64,000 nt of DNA from Amblyomma americanum (lineage: Eukaryota; Arthropoda; Arachnida; Ixodida; Ixodidae), in the NCBI RefSeq assembly GCF_052857255.1, contig NC_135500.1, positions 45,510,772 to 45,574,771 of the forward strand. Reading direction: 5' to 3'. Shown one piece after another: positions 44,490-57,015 of this stretch (position 1 is its first letter; every line of letters starts with the position of its first letter). The notes beneath the pieces are model-generated. The model was not told the DNA's origin, did not search any database, and saw only the letters and a program-made list of their open reading frames with translations. The position numbers and the translations under genes were made by a program.

Positions 44490-46560
44490 GCGCAGCCATC
44501 AATCCAAATTGCCATCAGACTATGCCCTCCCACATCATCCCTGGCTGCCACCATGGGTGATGGCTCAGCCTTCAGGGTTCTTGCATGTCCCTGGCATACA
44601 AAAGAAATCTGTGATGCCGGTTAGCGGACTGAAACAACTTCCTCTTGCCTACATCTGGTCAGAATACCAAAACTGTGTGCACATATACACTGATGGATCG
44701 GCATCACCAAAGGCATCGACAGCAGCTTTAGTAAACCTTGCTCAGCAGACCACCCAGAGAGTTATTTCAGGACCCAATTCTATACTTCAACCGCTTCAGG
44801 ACTTGCGGGCCTTCGGGAAGCGATTCGCCACATCTGCGGAGAACCGCCTCAGGAGTGGCGCATTTTCACTGACTCTAAACCTGCGCTGCTGTCGCTTATA
44901 ATAAGGAGTCTAAATTAAATTTTAAAGGAAAGGTGTGAAGAAGACGACGTGGATTAACCAAAAAATAAAGAAAATGAAGAAGCATTCGGTGAGACGGAGA
45001 GAGATGATTCGGGGAGAAGCATTCGGTGAGATGGAGAGAGATGATTGGCGGAGAACAGAAGTAGAAGACGGCGACAAAGCTTACGTGTGCTAAGGTCAAG
45101 GCTATAAAAGAGCGAGGGAGAGCGAGACACGGGGGCAACAGCAGAGAAACGGAGGCTCCGGCGGGTCAGGGACGCATCGGCTGGAAGAGAGCGACGCCGG
45201 CTACTGCTCCGGTGAGCTCGCGTTCTACGGCTTCGCATCGTGGACTTCCTCCCGTGCCTGAGTCCGTTCTGCGGAGTCAACGGAGGATGCTAGCACCTGC
45301 TACGGCCAGGGGCGTCTCCAGCACTGTTGCCACCCATCCGGGTGGTGCCCCCAACGCCAACAACACCGGCATCACCTCCACGGGCGCTTGCACCGGGAGC
45401 TGGTACGATGCAGCCAGCGACGCCAGCCCAAGCACGTTGAACGCTGCCTCGACGCAGGCTACTGGATTCGTACAACGCCGCAGCCGCACCGAACCAACCG
45501 CGAGCACGAACGCCGACCCATAATAGTAGAACGCTGGTAGTAGTAGTAGACGCTGGTAGCAGTAGTAGCCTCTGGTCGCTGTGTGCCCTGGTCGTGTGTA
45601 TTGTGTTTTGTGTTTGTTTTGTTGGTTTTGTGTTCTAGTGTCTGTGTCACGTAGGGTGTATTAAATGTGCGTCTGTGTGTGCACACCTGTCGCCTAGGCC
45701 ATTTTTTCGGTCCGAGTGTTCTCCGGGGGGATCCCGGACAGCTACAATTTTTGGGATGGTTCCTACGCCACACCGCCTGCCAGGCTCTGGCTCTTGATAT
45801 CACTAGACTCCCATCTTCTCAGGAGAAAGGTCTCCATACAGTCTTCCAGTGGATCCCTGGACACTGCGGACTCGATGGAAATGAGCAAGGAGCGCCGTCA
45901 ACAGTGGTCTGCGCACAGCTGTGCTGTTTAGTCCGGACACCACTTGTCTCCTTTCGGGATCTATGAGGAGTGCGACGGCTAGATACTGGGCTCTGCCACA
46001 CACTCGACACATCCGCCTTAAACGGCTATATCCGGCGATGGCCTTTTCTGTTCCTTTCAGAATACCACGCCCTATTGTATGCATAATACATATTGGACAA
46101 GCGGACTCCCCGGACCATACCACATGTGGCGTGCTAGAGATTGTAGAGAATGCTTTAGTGGGGTGCCCAGCATAAGCAGGAGAAAGACTCATGCTAGTAT
46201 CTGCTTTGAAGTCTCTTGACACCGGCCCCGCTCGGAGGATTTGATCCTCGGCGCTTGGCCAGATTGTTTGAAAACTGTACAGGCAACGCGAGCACTCTCA
46301 CGCTTTTCAAGCGACACGGGCCTTGACAGGCGTTTTGTGATGTTAAAAACTGTGCCTTGTCTTTTTGTCCTTATCATCTGCCTCCTTCCATCAGCATTAT
46401 CCCCCATTGCGACACTCGTTTTTCTTCCCTTCCCGTTCCTCAGTGCAGAGTAGCGGGCCAGATATTCATTTTTCCGGCCAATCTTTCCCATCAATAAACC
46501 CCCTCCCCCTCTATCTCTCAGTGAACCAACTGGAACTTATCTCGTTCCCAAGCAGTAACA
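44490..46560 (+). pseudogene. LINE 3' part with RNase H remnant, copy B (split by a solo LTR)
   Basis: Partner of 2990-6190. IYTDGSASPKAS near 44685-44720 opens RNase H, the solo LTR 44890-45740 cuts it, and FQWIPGHCGLDGNE resumes near 45844-45885. The Cys-rich tail and AATAAA (about 46494) follow. Extra small changes place stops differently from copy A. Confidence 0.7.
44890..45740 (+). mobile_element. Gypsy solo LTR, copy B
   Basis: Partner of 3408-5315 without the nested LTR. It begins TGTCGCTTAT and ends CCCGGACA, so both termini have drifted from TGTCAC...GTGACA. Flanks are gctgc (44885-44889) and gctac (45741-45745). The TATAAAAG box is at 45103-45110. Confidence 0.85.
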
Positions 46561-46652
46561 TACTAATCAACTGGACCATGGAACAGCACGGAGACGATTA
46601 GCATTTCTTTCGACTTTCCAGACATCCGCGTTTGTATAAAATATTTCCATGA

Positions 46653-46966
46653 ATAATAATAATAATTGGTTTTTGGGGAAAGGAAATGGCGCAGTACCTG
46701 TCTCATATATCGTTGGACACCTGAACCGCGCCTTAAGGGAAGGGATAAAGGAAGGAGTGAAAGAAGAAAGGAAGAAAGAGGTGCCGTAGTGGAGGGCTCC
46801 GTAATAATTTCGACCACCTGGGGATCTTTAACGTGCACTGACGTCGCACAGCCCACGTGCGCCTTAGCGTTTTTCCTCCATAAAAACGCAGCCGCCGCGG
46901 TCGGATTCGAACCCGGGAACTCCGGATCAGTAGCCGAGCACCTAACCACTGAGCCACCGCGGCGGG
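46653..46966 (-). mobile_element. Ruka SINE, only in copy B
   Basis: A complete minus-strand SINE of 314 bp, from an (ATA)n tail at 46653 to the head ccaccgcggcggg ending at 46966. The A/B-box region (gattcgaacccgggaactcc) is well kept. Flanks are a perfect 11-bp duplication, tatttccatga (46642-46652 and 46967-46977). Copy A has that string once, at 6270-6280. It is a younger insertion than the duplication. Confidence 0.95.
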
Positions 46967-46977
46967 TATTTCCATGA

Positions 46978-48012
46978 GAGCAAAATCATTTTTGTTGTCC
47001 GAATTGTCGCCACACCGCAGCGGGGGGAAAGGCAAATCTCGCTCACACGCTCGCAATACAGGACGCACGGATAGACACAGTTCCGACTGTATATTCCAAG
47101 GCTTGCCAGAGTGTTTGCCAAAATCAGAATTTAGTCGTGCGCCGTTACGTGACAAAACTCGAAAACGCCGGCCCGGCCGAGTCAGCACCTAATTGCGATG
47201 CCGGGGTAAATCGTGTCGATCCCGTTCCTGAACCTCTGCCAGACAGCTGATATGAACGATGGCAAGGAGCAGGACAGCAGCAGCTGGCGTGATTCGTTAA
47301 CTGCATGTGAATTTCATTATTTGGTCATTTCATTACTGGAGCGCCCCCCCCCCCCCACCTCTTGCGAAATAAAATGGACACTATGGCGCACGTTAATGAT
47401 TAAGATGGTGATTCTGAATTTCTATGGCGCACGAGCATTCGCCCAAAAGGCGCCGTGGCACAAGTCGTTTTTGTCTACTCAAGGTGCGGCCAGATACGCA
47501 TATTTCTTGCCTTTCACCATAAAAAAAATAGTCGAGAACTAGGCCCGTGGAAAGCTTCTATCCTGTGTATGGCCGGTGGGTACTCGAGGCCACTGGGGAT
47601 CGATCCCCGCGCTTCCTGCATGTGATGCGGATCCTTGTTTTAGCACCCTCATCGCAAAGGAAAAGCTGCGGGGAGTGGGCAGCTCGTTCGAATTCGATGA
47701 GCTGAAGGGCTAAGGGTGAAATTGAAAAGAGGCTGAGGACAAAGGCCCGTGTCTTCGACGGCACCAATGGCTGGTTCGCCGCTGCATTCTTGAGTTGTAA
47801 CTGACAAGAGGTCGCCACAGCGGTTTGAGGCAAATTTTAAAATTAAACAGGAGGAATAAAGCAAACTGAGGACCGAGAGGCAAACCAGAGAAATTATGCC
47901 AGCAAACATGACCGGCACCATGGCGCAACAAAGAAACCTGTTCGCCCCATCTAGAAGCTTGCGGATGCGATCCTTGAAAGCGTTCTGAAAGCGTTTCGAT
48001 GGACTCGATGTA
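46978..48012. other. No gene recognised (copy B)
   Basis: Partner of 6281-7309. It includes a C-run at about 47344-47356. Confidence 0.5.
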
Positions 48013-48320
48013 CCCGCCGCGGTGGCTCAGTGGTTAGAGTGCTCGGCTATGGTCTGGAGTTCCCGGGTTCGAACCGGACCGCGGCGGCTGCGTTTCGATG
48101 GAGGCGAAATGCTAAGGCGCCCGTGTTGTCAGTTCACGTTATAGATCTCCAGGTGGTCGAAATTATTCCAGAGCCCTCCACTACGGCTTCTCTTTCTACC
48201 TTTCTTTCATTCCCTCCTTTATCCCCTTCCCTTACGGCGTGGTTCATGTGTCAGCCGATATGTGAGACACATGCTGCGGCATTTCCTTTACCAAAAAAAC
48301 AATTTTCAATTTTTCAAAGG
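48013..48320 (+). mobile_element. Ruka-type SINE (copy B)
   Basis: Partner of 7310-7612. The head cccgccgcggtggctcagtg and B box (gttcgaacc) are better kept than in copy A. Confidence 0.9.
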
Positions 48321-48367
48321 TATAGACATTGAGAAAAGATATTCCTGGCTAGGTAAACCTCAGTATA

Positions 48368-50801
48368 GTAGTAGTAGTAGAAAACATTTATTCCAAAAAG
48401 GTAGGATAGAGAGGCGAAAATACATATTTTGGGTGGAGTCCTTATTTCAGGACCCCAATGTCCACCGCAGTTGCTTTTGCTTGGGATATCAGCTTTCGCT
48501 GCGTCGCCAAGTCAGAGCTGAGCAGGGCAGACTCCCACTGTTCCTCGGAGTGATGTTTGTCTAGTTCAGGGGGCTTGAGACCGGAGCAGCCCCATGTTAC
48601 ATGATATGTTGTTGGAATTCCGCCACACCAGGGGCAGTTGTCATATCTGTCGGGGAAGATGATGCGGTACTTGTGTAGGTTAGGAAAGGTGTTCGTCTGT
48701 AGTTGTCGCCATTCCCTCGCCTCTGCCGCCGTTAGCTTACGGTGTGGTGGGGGATAGACTTGCCTTTGTGTTCGGAGAAGGAGGAGGCGCGCGCCGTACG
48801 TAGAAGGGAGAGGGGTGAGCTCAGGGAGGTTAGTCGCTCGGTTAGTATATCCTCGAGCTAGATTGTCCGCGGCCTCGTTTCCCTCGAGCCCCTCGTGCCC
48901 AGGAGTCCAAGTGATTTGGTGCTTGCATGTGGAATTTTGAACTCGTGGGGTAGTCAGAATGGGAGCGACGGAGTGTGGAAGTCTGCCAGAGAGGAAGAGG
49001 CGACACGCGGACTGGAAGTCGGTAATAATGTTTAACTCATTTCCCGTAGCATCGCCGTGCTGGATTGCGAGGGCAATTGCAGCAGTTTCTGCTACTGTGG
49101 GAGAGCAGTTTCGTAGGGAGGCGCTGGCGATTTCCTTGAAATTGGTGTCCAAGACGACCGCCACCGCGTTTGTTGAAACGGGGTACGTGGCTGCGTCCAC
49201 GTATACAGCATTTTGTGCCTGTCGATGTGTGCGGCGCAGATAGTCCACTCGCGCCTTTCGTCGTCCCTTTTGTGAGTCCGAGTGCATGTTCTTCTGGAGT
49301 GGAGCTACATACACGCGAGTTCGAAGAGTTGAAAGTAGGTCTCGGTTGTCCTGGACGGCGCGTATGTCAGCCGGGGAACCCACTCTTTCCAAGATTGCGC
49401 GTCCAGCTTTGGTGGTGAGGAGGCGTTCCTTTTGCGAAGCTAGGACGGCTTCTCGAATTTCTTCTATTGTGTTGGTCAGTCCCAGGTCCTCGAGGTGGCA
49501 GTTGGCCGTGTACATCGGGAGGCCTAACGCATGTTTGTAGGCGGTATGGATGATTGCATCTGCTTTGTCTCGCTCATTCCCCAGAAGTGGTAGGAATGGG
49601 AGACCATATGACAGGCGGCTCATAACTAGAGCCTGTATCAGTCGAATTGTATCCTCCTCTCTCATGCCTTTTCGGTTGCGAGTGATGCGCCGAATCATGC
49701 GGGAGATCTGGAGGGCAGTTGTCCGGAGACGCTGTAACGTGTGGTTGGCTTTCCTGTCGCTCTCATGCCAAAGGCCCAGGATGCGGATAAGAGGGACTTC
49801 CTTTATTCTCGTGCCTTCGAGGTAAACCTCGATGTCGCCGGGAGATTTGTAGGCATAGCCCTGAATGCGGATAATTTCGGATTTGTCGGGTGCGCAGCGC
49901 AGGCCGCAATTTGCTGCTTGTCTTTCTACGCAATTGGCTGCCTCTTGTAGGGTGTTTTCTTCGTCGGCAAGGGAACCCCAGGTGGACCAGATGGTAATAT
50001 CATCAGCGTAGATGGTATAGCCGATGCCTTCAATAGCCTCGAGTGCTTTTTCCATTCCGATCATAGCTATATTGAAGAGGAGAGGAGATATGATAGAACC
50101 TTGGGGAGTGCCTTTGTTGGGTGTCTGCTCTGTGCCGGAGCGGACATCTCCCATGCCAATCGCGGCCGTGCGGTTGCTGAGAAAGTTTTTGATGTAGTTG
50201 AAGGTCTTGGGTCCGCAATCGAGGGCGTTGAGCTCTTTCAAGATGGCGTCGTGAAAAACGTTGTCAAAAGCGCCTTTCAGATCAAGTGCCATAATTAGGT
50301 GCTCGCCGCCTTTCGGGATGTTACTGAGTACTTCTTCCTTGAGAAGGAGGAAAGCGTCTTGCGTAGAAAGACCTTTTCTAAAGCCGATCATAGTGGGTGG
50401 AAAGAGGTTGTTGTCCTCTATGTAGTTTTGGAGGTGGGTCTGGATAACGCACTCGTATAGTTTGCCCAGGCAAGAGGTGAGGGAGATGGGTCGTAATGCT
50501 TCCAGGCTTGGTGGTTTGCCTGGTTTTGGGATAGTCACGATTTCGGAGTGTTTCCACTCTGCAGGGAGTTCTCCCGCCTCCCATAGGGTGTTATTTATGT
50601 AGGTAGTGAGGACCTCGATCTGCGACTTGCCCAGGTTTCGAATCATCCCATTTGTGATCTTGTCCGCGCCAGCTTCCGTGTTGCGTGTGGCAGATCGAGC
50701 CGCGGCGTGAACCTCGGCAGTGGTGATGGGGGCGTCCAGCCTCTCATTTGGGCCTCCCTTGTACGAGATTGTGCTGGAAGGATGGGGGCGCCGATGTATT
50801 T
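48368..50801 (-). mobile_element. 5'-truncated I-group LINE, only in copy B
   Basis: Inserted in sequence that is continuous in copy A at 7646-7661. Target duplications are ggtaaacctcagtata (48352-48367) and ggttaacctcagtata (50802-50817), 16 bp with one mismatch. The minus-strand 3' end has AATAAA and a (CTA)n tail (48368-48380 on the plus strand reads gtagtagtag). The 5' end lies just upstream of the reverse transcriptase, so ORF1 and the endonuclease are missing. This is the standard outcome of target-primed reverse transcription that stopped early. Confidence 0.95.
48442..50801 (-). CDS. LINE ORF2 partial: reverse transcriptase, RNase H, Cys-rich tail
   Basis: One frame without any stop, about 786 codons within the LINE. 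It runs a further 31 codons into the flank to an ATG at 50895 (817 aa in all). Reverse transcriptase landmarks are LRPISLTSCLGKLYE, MALDLKGAFDNVFHD, GTPQGSIISPLLF and IYADDITIW, all with catalytic residues intact. RNase H has VYVDAATYP, AETAAIALAI, ITDFQSACRLF and WTPGHEGLEGNEAADN. The tail zinc site is CPWCGGIPTTYHVTWGC. The frame is open because the insertion is recent. It lacks the endonuclease, so it is unlikely to move itself. The first 31 residues come from host flank and are not part of the LINE. Confidence 0.9.
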
Positions 50802-50817
50802 GGTTAACCTCAGTATA

Positions 50818-51286
50818 TAAAAACGGCGAAATCAACTCCTCAAAAAACCATAAAGCAAAGGCTATTACTGCAGACATCCAGCCAAACGGCCCCACCCCCG
50901 CGTGGCATAATGGTCCCCGGAACGCTTTCTCTTCTATCTACCTGACCCCACTCGCCTCTCAAGAACACAAAAGTCCTCCGCCCCCAATTTACGCCCTGCA
51001 ATAAAGGGAATGCTAGAAGTTACAGAATCTAGTTGGAGGGCGGGGAATTTAACTAATCGACAAGGCATTTGAACGCGTTAGCTTTACAGCCCCCATTGCG
51101 GAACAAACCTGCCCGTCTGGCTTTTCTGTTGGCAGGTAGCAAAGCGAACAGAAGGAAATTCCCTCTCCACTTTCAGAGGATAGGAGAAAGAGGAAAGCCG
51201 AAGAGAGGAAGGGGGAAATGTACAAGGTGTAGAGCGTGATGTACTGTAACTGTTTAATTGGATAGAGAGAGTGGAACGGGGTTTGA
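50818..51286. other. No gene recognised (copy B)
   Basis: Partner of 7662-8127, with no readable domain. Confidence 0.5.
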
Positions 51287-52145
51287 GGGGTGTGCCCTTG
51301 GTTCGCCTGGGCCGTCTCTCGCCAGTCTGAGGTCCACGTGTTCCGGATCGGAAGTCTGCTGCTACGGAGTGACGAAGAATCGAGATGGGCTTCGAGGTAT
51401 AGGAGAGACTGAAAAGGGTTCATTTACATTTTTACAGAGTTCAAAAGAGTACATCGGGAGCTGGGCGATCACATGCCAAACTGCCGCTTAAATAGGGTCC
51501 CCTGTCTCCATTCCTCTGATTGGGAAATTAGTTCAATTAAAATGCGTCCAATCACTGTGATGTCGATCACGTGTCCAGTATTTACGATCCGCTTACTCGG
51601 ATGTCCCTAACACACGCTCGCCACTTCCGACACGTTATGGTCAGTGCTGTCCCTGCAAGAGTGATGAAAAGCCCGAAAGGAGGCCCAATCCGCGTCGAAG
51701 ATTAGACACCTGCACTACAGAGCACTTCGTGGGAACGAAAGGCCGTCGCTGCACTTCCGCAGATGGTTTCACTTAGGGGAAAGCGAGGTCTATTGCGAAG
51801 CGCGAGCATTCTGGTGTCATTGCTCTCCGTAAACACAGCCGCGTCCGCCGTGACTCACTCGAAGCACCGCTGCCCGCGCCACCTCCGACGACAACCGAAA
51901 CCATGTCCTTGCGTCCCCGCTGAGTCCGGTGCCATGAACTAATGAGAACCACGGTCCCGAGAAATGTTCCGAGGCAGCGGATATTCATTTCAACACCCGT
52001 AAACAACAGGCGGGATCTCGCGTTGACGCCACCACCTGCATTCGTGGCGCCACAGCCACGCCGACGCCTCCTTGCAGCAGCTCTCGATTGATGACTCCCA
52101 GTCGCTTGAACTCTGTTGGCATGTTGGCGTTCTGCGTTCTAACAG
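51287..52145 (-). mobile_element. Old LTR fragment (copy B)
   Basis: Partner of 8128-8987 with the same block order (ggttcgcctgg, gcttaaataggg, catgttggcg). Its end has drifted to gttctaaca. Confidence 0.6.
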
Positions 52146-53127
52146 GAGGCAATCGTGTTACGCCGTGATTGACGTGCTAGATCACGCCACCCGCTCGCAC
52201 TGCCTGAACCCGTGAGTGCATCAATTGTATTGATCGCCTATTATTTTTAAACCCGTGGACACTTGCTTTCACGTGTCAAACATCAACTCTGAAAGGAAAG
52301 ACCGAAAGATCGGTTAGGACGTCTGAAAATTCGAAGCTCACGGTGAAACTATAGGCACCGAGTTTCCAGTCTGCCGGGGAGGGGGGGGGGCAGATAAGAC
52401 TTAATTGGTACCATCTCTGTTCTTCGTTCGTCCCCTCTCCCTCTCCCCGCCCATTTTCCTTCTTGGGAATGCTTCTTTGAAAGAGGTGTATATACAGAGA
52501 CGGAGAGGGTATATATGTAAACATCAATTTTTGTCTCCAATCAAAAGAATATGCTTCAAAAAATGACCCCATGTATCGTACATACTAAATAAACGAATGA
52601 ATACAAGAAACTGAACATACGTAAATTTGTGACAGACATTCATAACGTCCTTAGTCTAAGTGTGAGAGATCACTGGGTCACACAAACACTTCCACAACAT
52701 GCTAAAATTTTAAAAGGATCAAAAACACTACATTTGTAAAACCCAGTGAACAGTACAAACATTTCCACAATAAGCTAACAATTCAAAACTTTAAAACGGG
52801 TTATAAACTCCTCATCTTTCAAAAATGCAAAAGAAACTGGCAAATTACATACGAAACCAAAGGATGGAAACAGCAGTCAGCAAATGCTGCAATGACGAAG
52901 CGCCAAAGCAGGAAATAAAGTACCGAGTTTATGAGAGAGGTTAAATTGAGCTCAAGGGCAGTGACAGCTTCAAGAAAGATGGCGTATTTTACTGTGACGA
53001 AGTTCACTGTGCTTCTTTTATACAACCTTTGTCCGTAAAGGTTCGAGACTGATTTATTTTCTTCTCTACAAATGATTCTCCAAAACAAATGTTGTTGCGT
53101 ATGTGTATCGCCCTCTTTTCTGAATAA
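52146..53127. other. No gene recognised (copy B)
   Basis: Partner of 8988-9974. The G-run near 52381-52390 is shorter than in copy A. Confidence 0.4.
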
Positions 53128-53207
53128 CGTATAAAATAGCACAACAGCAGACAAGGACATGAAAGAACACACACATGTCCTTGTCTGCTGTTGCGCTATT
53201 TTAAACG
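53128..53207. repeat. Palindrome with 34-bp arms (copy B)
   Basis: Arms 53128-53161 and 53174-53207, the partner of 9975-10054. Two changes (gcacaac for gcgcaac, and ttaaacg for tatacg) have begun to break the pairing, while the central mismatch seen in copy A is absent. Confidence 0.75.
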
Positions 53208-53377
53208 TCATGCGCTACCAACAAGCCCAAACTGCGGCCTTATTGGTTTTCTGGATAACCTGAGCAATTTGTGTTAATTGCTGTGGCAACCACTATATGG
53301 CACTACATGTAGAAAAATACGTTGTCCCTAGTCATCTCCGCCTTCTACTGTGAGTGAATGTGATGATATGGACGTCC

Positions 53378-54418
53378 ACCTAGAACAGCGTGTGAACATA
53401 AAATTTTGTGTGCAGCTTGGCAAGACAGCAACACTGACGAATGAGCTCCCTTGTGACGCTTACGGCAACGAGACATTATCGCGGGCGCGAGTTTTCGGGT
53501 GGCACAAAAGGTTCGTTTCGGGGAGAACGTCGGTGGAAGAGAACACAAGGCAGGGTCGCCCTTCAACCTCAACGAATGAAAACAACGTGGCAGGATGAGG
53601 GAAATCGTACAGCAAGACCGCATCATTGCAGTCCGCATGCTATCTGATGCTCTCGACATTAGTAGGACAACATGCCACAAAATGTTCCATGAGAACTTGG
53701 GGAAACTAAACCTGTATGCCAGACATGTGCCGCACTCCTTCACACAGGACGAGACGGACACGAGGACATCAGTGAGCGCTGATTTGCTCTCTGAGGCAGA
53801 GAAGGATGCTGAATTCGTCGACAGCATTATAGCTGAAGTTGAAACATGGTGTTTTGAATACGATCCTGAAACATCAAGAGGCTCAGCGCCGAATGGCGGT
53901 CCACAAGCTCTCCGGCATTGAGGAAGTTGCGGCGACAGAAGACCCAAAACAAATGCGATGCTGACAGTTTTTTGAGGCCAGAGGTCTCATACACCATGAG
54001 TTCGTTCAACAGGGGCAGACGTTGAATCAGGAATCTTATATCCGCGTGCTCCAACACATGAGTGACTCCGTCGCACTGATGTATGGGCATCCGAACAAAG
54101 GAGCCGTCTAAACGATACCGCAAGGCCGCACACTGCTTTCAGCGTGACAAAATTTCCCTCCAAGCACAGCATAACTGTACTTCCCCATCCGCCATTCTCT
54201 CGTGACCTCACCTCATGCAATGTTTTCCTGTTTCCACGTGTGAAGAGAGCCCTAAATGTCGCTGGATTGGGAGCGTGGAGGCTATTCAAGACGCCACGAC
54301 AAATGAGCTGACAGCCCTGCCAAAAGAAAGCGATTTCCGACTGTTTTCAAGACCTCAAGAAGCGTTGGAATCTGTGTATAGACTGCAAGGGAGACAATTT
54401 CGAACGGTTGCTGCGTAA
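53378..54418 (+). pseudogene. mariner transposase, inactivated (copy B)
   Basis: Partner of 10215-11276 with further damage. The N-terminal helix-turn-helix (IKFCVQLGKTATLTNE, then SRARVFGWHKRF) reads to a stop near 53596, IAVRMLSDALDISRTTCHK follows in another frame, and the catalytic region is broken by deletions near 53950-54110. The DETW box reads EVETWCFEYD, so the first catalytic Asp is already lost, and the third acidic site is unreadable. It was dead before or soon after the duplication. Confidence 0.8.
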
Positions 54419-56580
54419 ATGATTTCAATGCTAAATGCATTTTTTTAATGGGCTCAGTATCGTCCTTTACGGAAGAAGGTTGTACAAACGCTGACACACA
54501 ATAGAGAATGTGTTTCTTCGCACTGTTTACCTCCGAATAAAATATTGATCGGTACGTTCATAGTTGAAGTTTCAGGTCAACAAATGATTTGGGTGTTCAG
54601 GGAGCGAAGTCTTAGAAAAGACTGCACGACAGAAAACCTGGGCTCATCAAGTGGCCATTCATTTAATTCCGCGACTTGAAACAGGATAAGTTCAGAAATC
54701 TCCCGATGGCAGTCGGATTCCTTATTTGACGGTGAACTCGATCTAAAATTGTTACTCTTGCCATCCTTCTTTTCCTTGGTGGGGACACAAATCTATGTGC
54801 CCGCGCCAGTTTAAGACTGTGTTTAATAAGGTTGTCCTGCTCTTCAAACTTATAGGCGATTGTAGTTCTTTAGTCGATTTCTTGAAAACCGTACGAATTG
54901 TTCCAACAGGCACAATGACCGCAAAAGAAAAATTTGCTTTGCACAACTGACTTACCTGTAATGACGCAAGAAAAGTATCAGAAACCGTCACAAACTATGC
55001 TTAAAGTCAGGGGGTCTCAGAGGGGTGTCGGGCCCCCCACCAGTATTAACAAGGGATCAGAGGCCCCCCGCGCTTAATGTATAGACTGCATGAATCCGTA
55101 GCAGGCACCAATTTTTAAAGCGGAAGCTGCACTATTCTATCTTATACGTAAAGCCAATTTAGCCGTGCGTAGCCGGTTGACCGTTAAGTGAGCAAGAGGT
55201 CAAGTGTGGCTACAGCGTTAACATATGTGGTCCACCATGGGGTCGCACGAGTGAACCTTTGAGTTTTGTGCAACCCTTCGTCGTACAGCATTCTGGGTGG
55301 TGTCATAGCGTTTCTCTTTGCCTATAGCTTACGTTTTAGTAAAGTGGGTGGATAGCTTGCGACAGAGGTTCGGAGCAATGATATATGCACCTTGAATTGC
55401 ATGCTTTTTTGAGAATTGCAACAGGGGCTCGTACCGGTGATATATGCACCGGCAGTTGCTTCATTAAGGCGCGGTTGAGGTGTCCACCAAGACGTCGAGA
55501 TCTGATAGCTACTGCATTCTTTTCATTCCTCAACAAAGGTTTCATTTCCTCAAAACACATGCTTTTGCATACCTGGACGTAAGCAGACGTTAGTGCCCTC
55601 ACAATTTTTGATACTTATCAGTGGTGGTCGAAACATTTCTGTATCAATTCGAAAATTTCATCGTTATTTCTAGCAAGTATCATTAACACGTTTAAAAAAA
55701 CCTGAGCTGGCGAAAAATAAAAGGACGACAGCGATACTGAAACACTGAAAGAAAAAGGGAATTCTGTCACATCACGCAGCGGGTCAGTCCACAGCTGGCC
55801 ACTCAGCTCCAAGGATGGACGACTTAAATGGTAAGCACTGTGCAAAGTCTTCCAGCCTCCCCAAATTTAAAGCGACTCGGAGCCGTTTTATAATATTTTT
55901 CTTACTTTCTCTATCCCGCCTCCCGGATAAGATTAGTGACGTTTCTAGTTTGCACAATTTTTCGTTTATTTTCAGTCTCTATGTATGTAATTCGTCGTAC
56001 ACTATACTGCACGCCTCTGTCTAAAACAATGTGTAAATAAGGCCGCCAGCCGCTTTCTTGCTCTTTTTATTTTCCTCCACCTGTGCTCGACTCACCAGAC
56101 AGTTCTAAGAGGCGTGTTTTAAAGCAGCAACTTGTGCCATAGAACTCTCGTGCGCAGGCACCGCTTAATTTCGTCATTCACAGCTGCGCCTTTAGAGCCA
56201 GCAACCCTCCCTGTAAAAATCTTCCGGGGAAGCTTCATGACCAGAAAAAATGTCTTGAAGCGCTCGGGCGCATCCATTCTCCAAACACAGCATCGCGCGG
56301 AGCCGATCGCTCGTCGTCCATGGCCACACCGGCAAGGCGCCGGCACTATTGAATAAGGCTGATGTCCTCAGGCAGATTGGCACGCGCATTGGCCAGGGTG
56401 CATTGCTTATACAAATACACACATGGGTAAGGAGTGGAGTAATTTGATAATTTTGTGACGTACACCTGAATTTGGATTAAAAAATGTGATAAAAAATGTA
56501 AAAGAAAAAGCTGTGAATTCACTCTCTAGGTCTCCATTCTCTCTGTCTTCTTTACACAGCGCTCCTTCTTTCTTTAAAAT
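54419..56580. other. No gene recognised (copy B)
   Basis: Partner of 11277-13490, including the module 55165-55800. The G-rich tract of copy A is reduced near 55018. Confidence 0.5.
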
Positions 56581-56870
56581 ATTAATTCGTTTTTGGGCAA
56601 AGAAAATGCACACTATCTGTCTCACATATCGGCGGACACCTGAACCACGCCGTAAGAGAAGGTATAAAAGAGGGAGTGAAAGAAGGAAACAGGTCCCGTA
56701 GTGGAGTGCTCCGGAATAATTTCGACCACCTGGCGATCTTCAACGTGCACTGACATCGCACAGCGCACGGGCGCCTTAGCGATTTTCCGCCATAAAAACG
56801 CAGCCGCCGCGGTCGGCTTCGAACTCGGGAGCTCCGGATCAGTAGCCGAGCGCTCTAACCACTGAGACAA
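56581..56870 (-). mobile_element. Ruka-type SINE, minus strand (copy B)
   Basis: Partner of 13491-13786, with the same missing head end. Confidence 0.85.
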
Positions 56871-57015
56871 AGCTTCAGCTTTCTTTTCTTCTGCATTTTT
56901 ACAATAAATATCTTATCATCATCATCAAGCAGAACACGCAGAGCCTGACAGGAACGCGAGCGTATGTCACGCGATTCACTGTCAGCAACGGCTTTTTCTA
57001 ATCGTTTCGCCCTCA

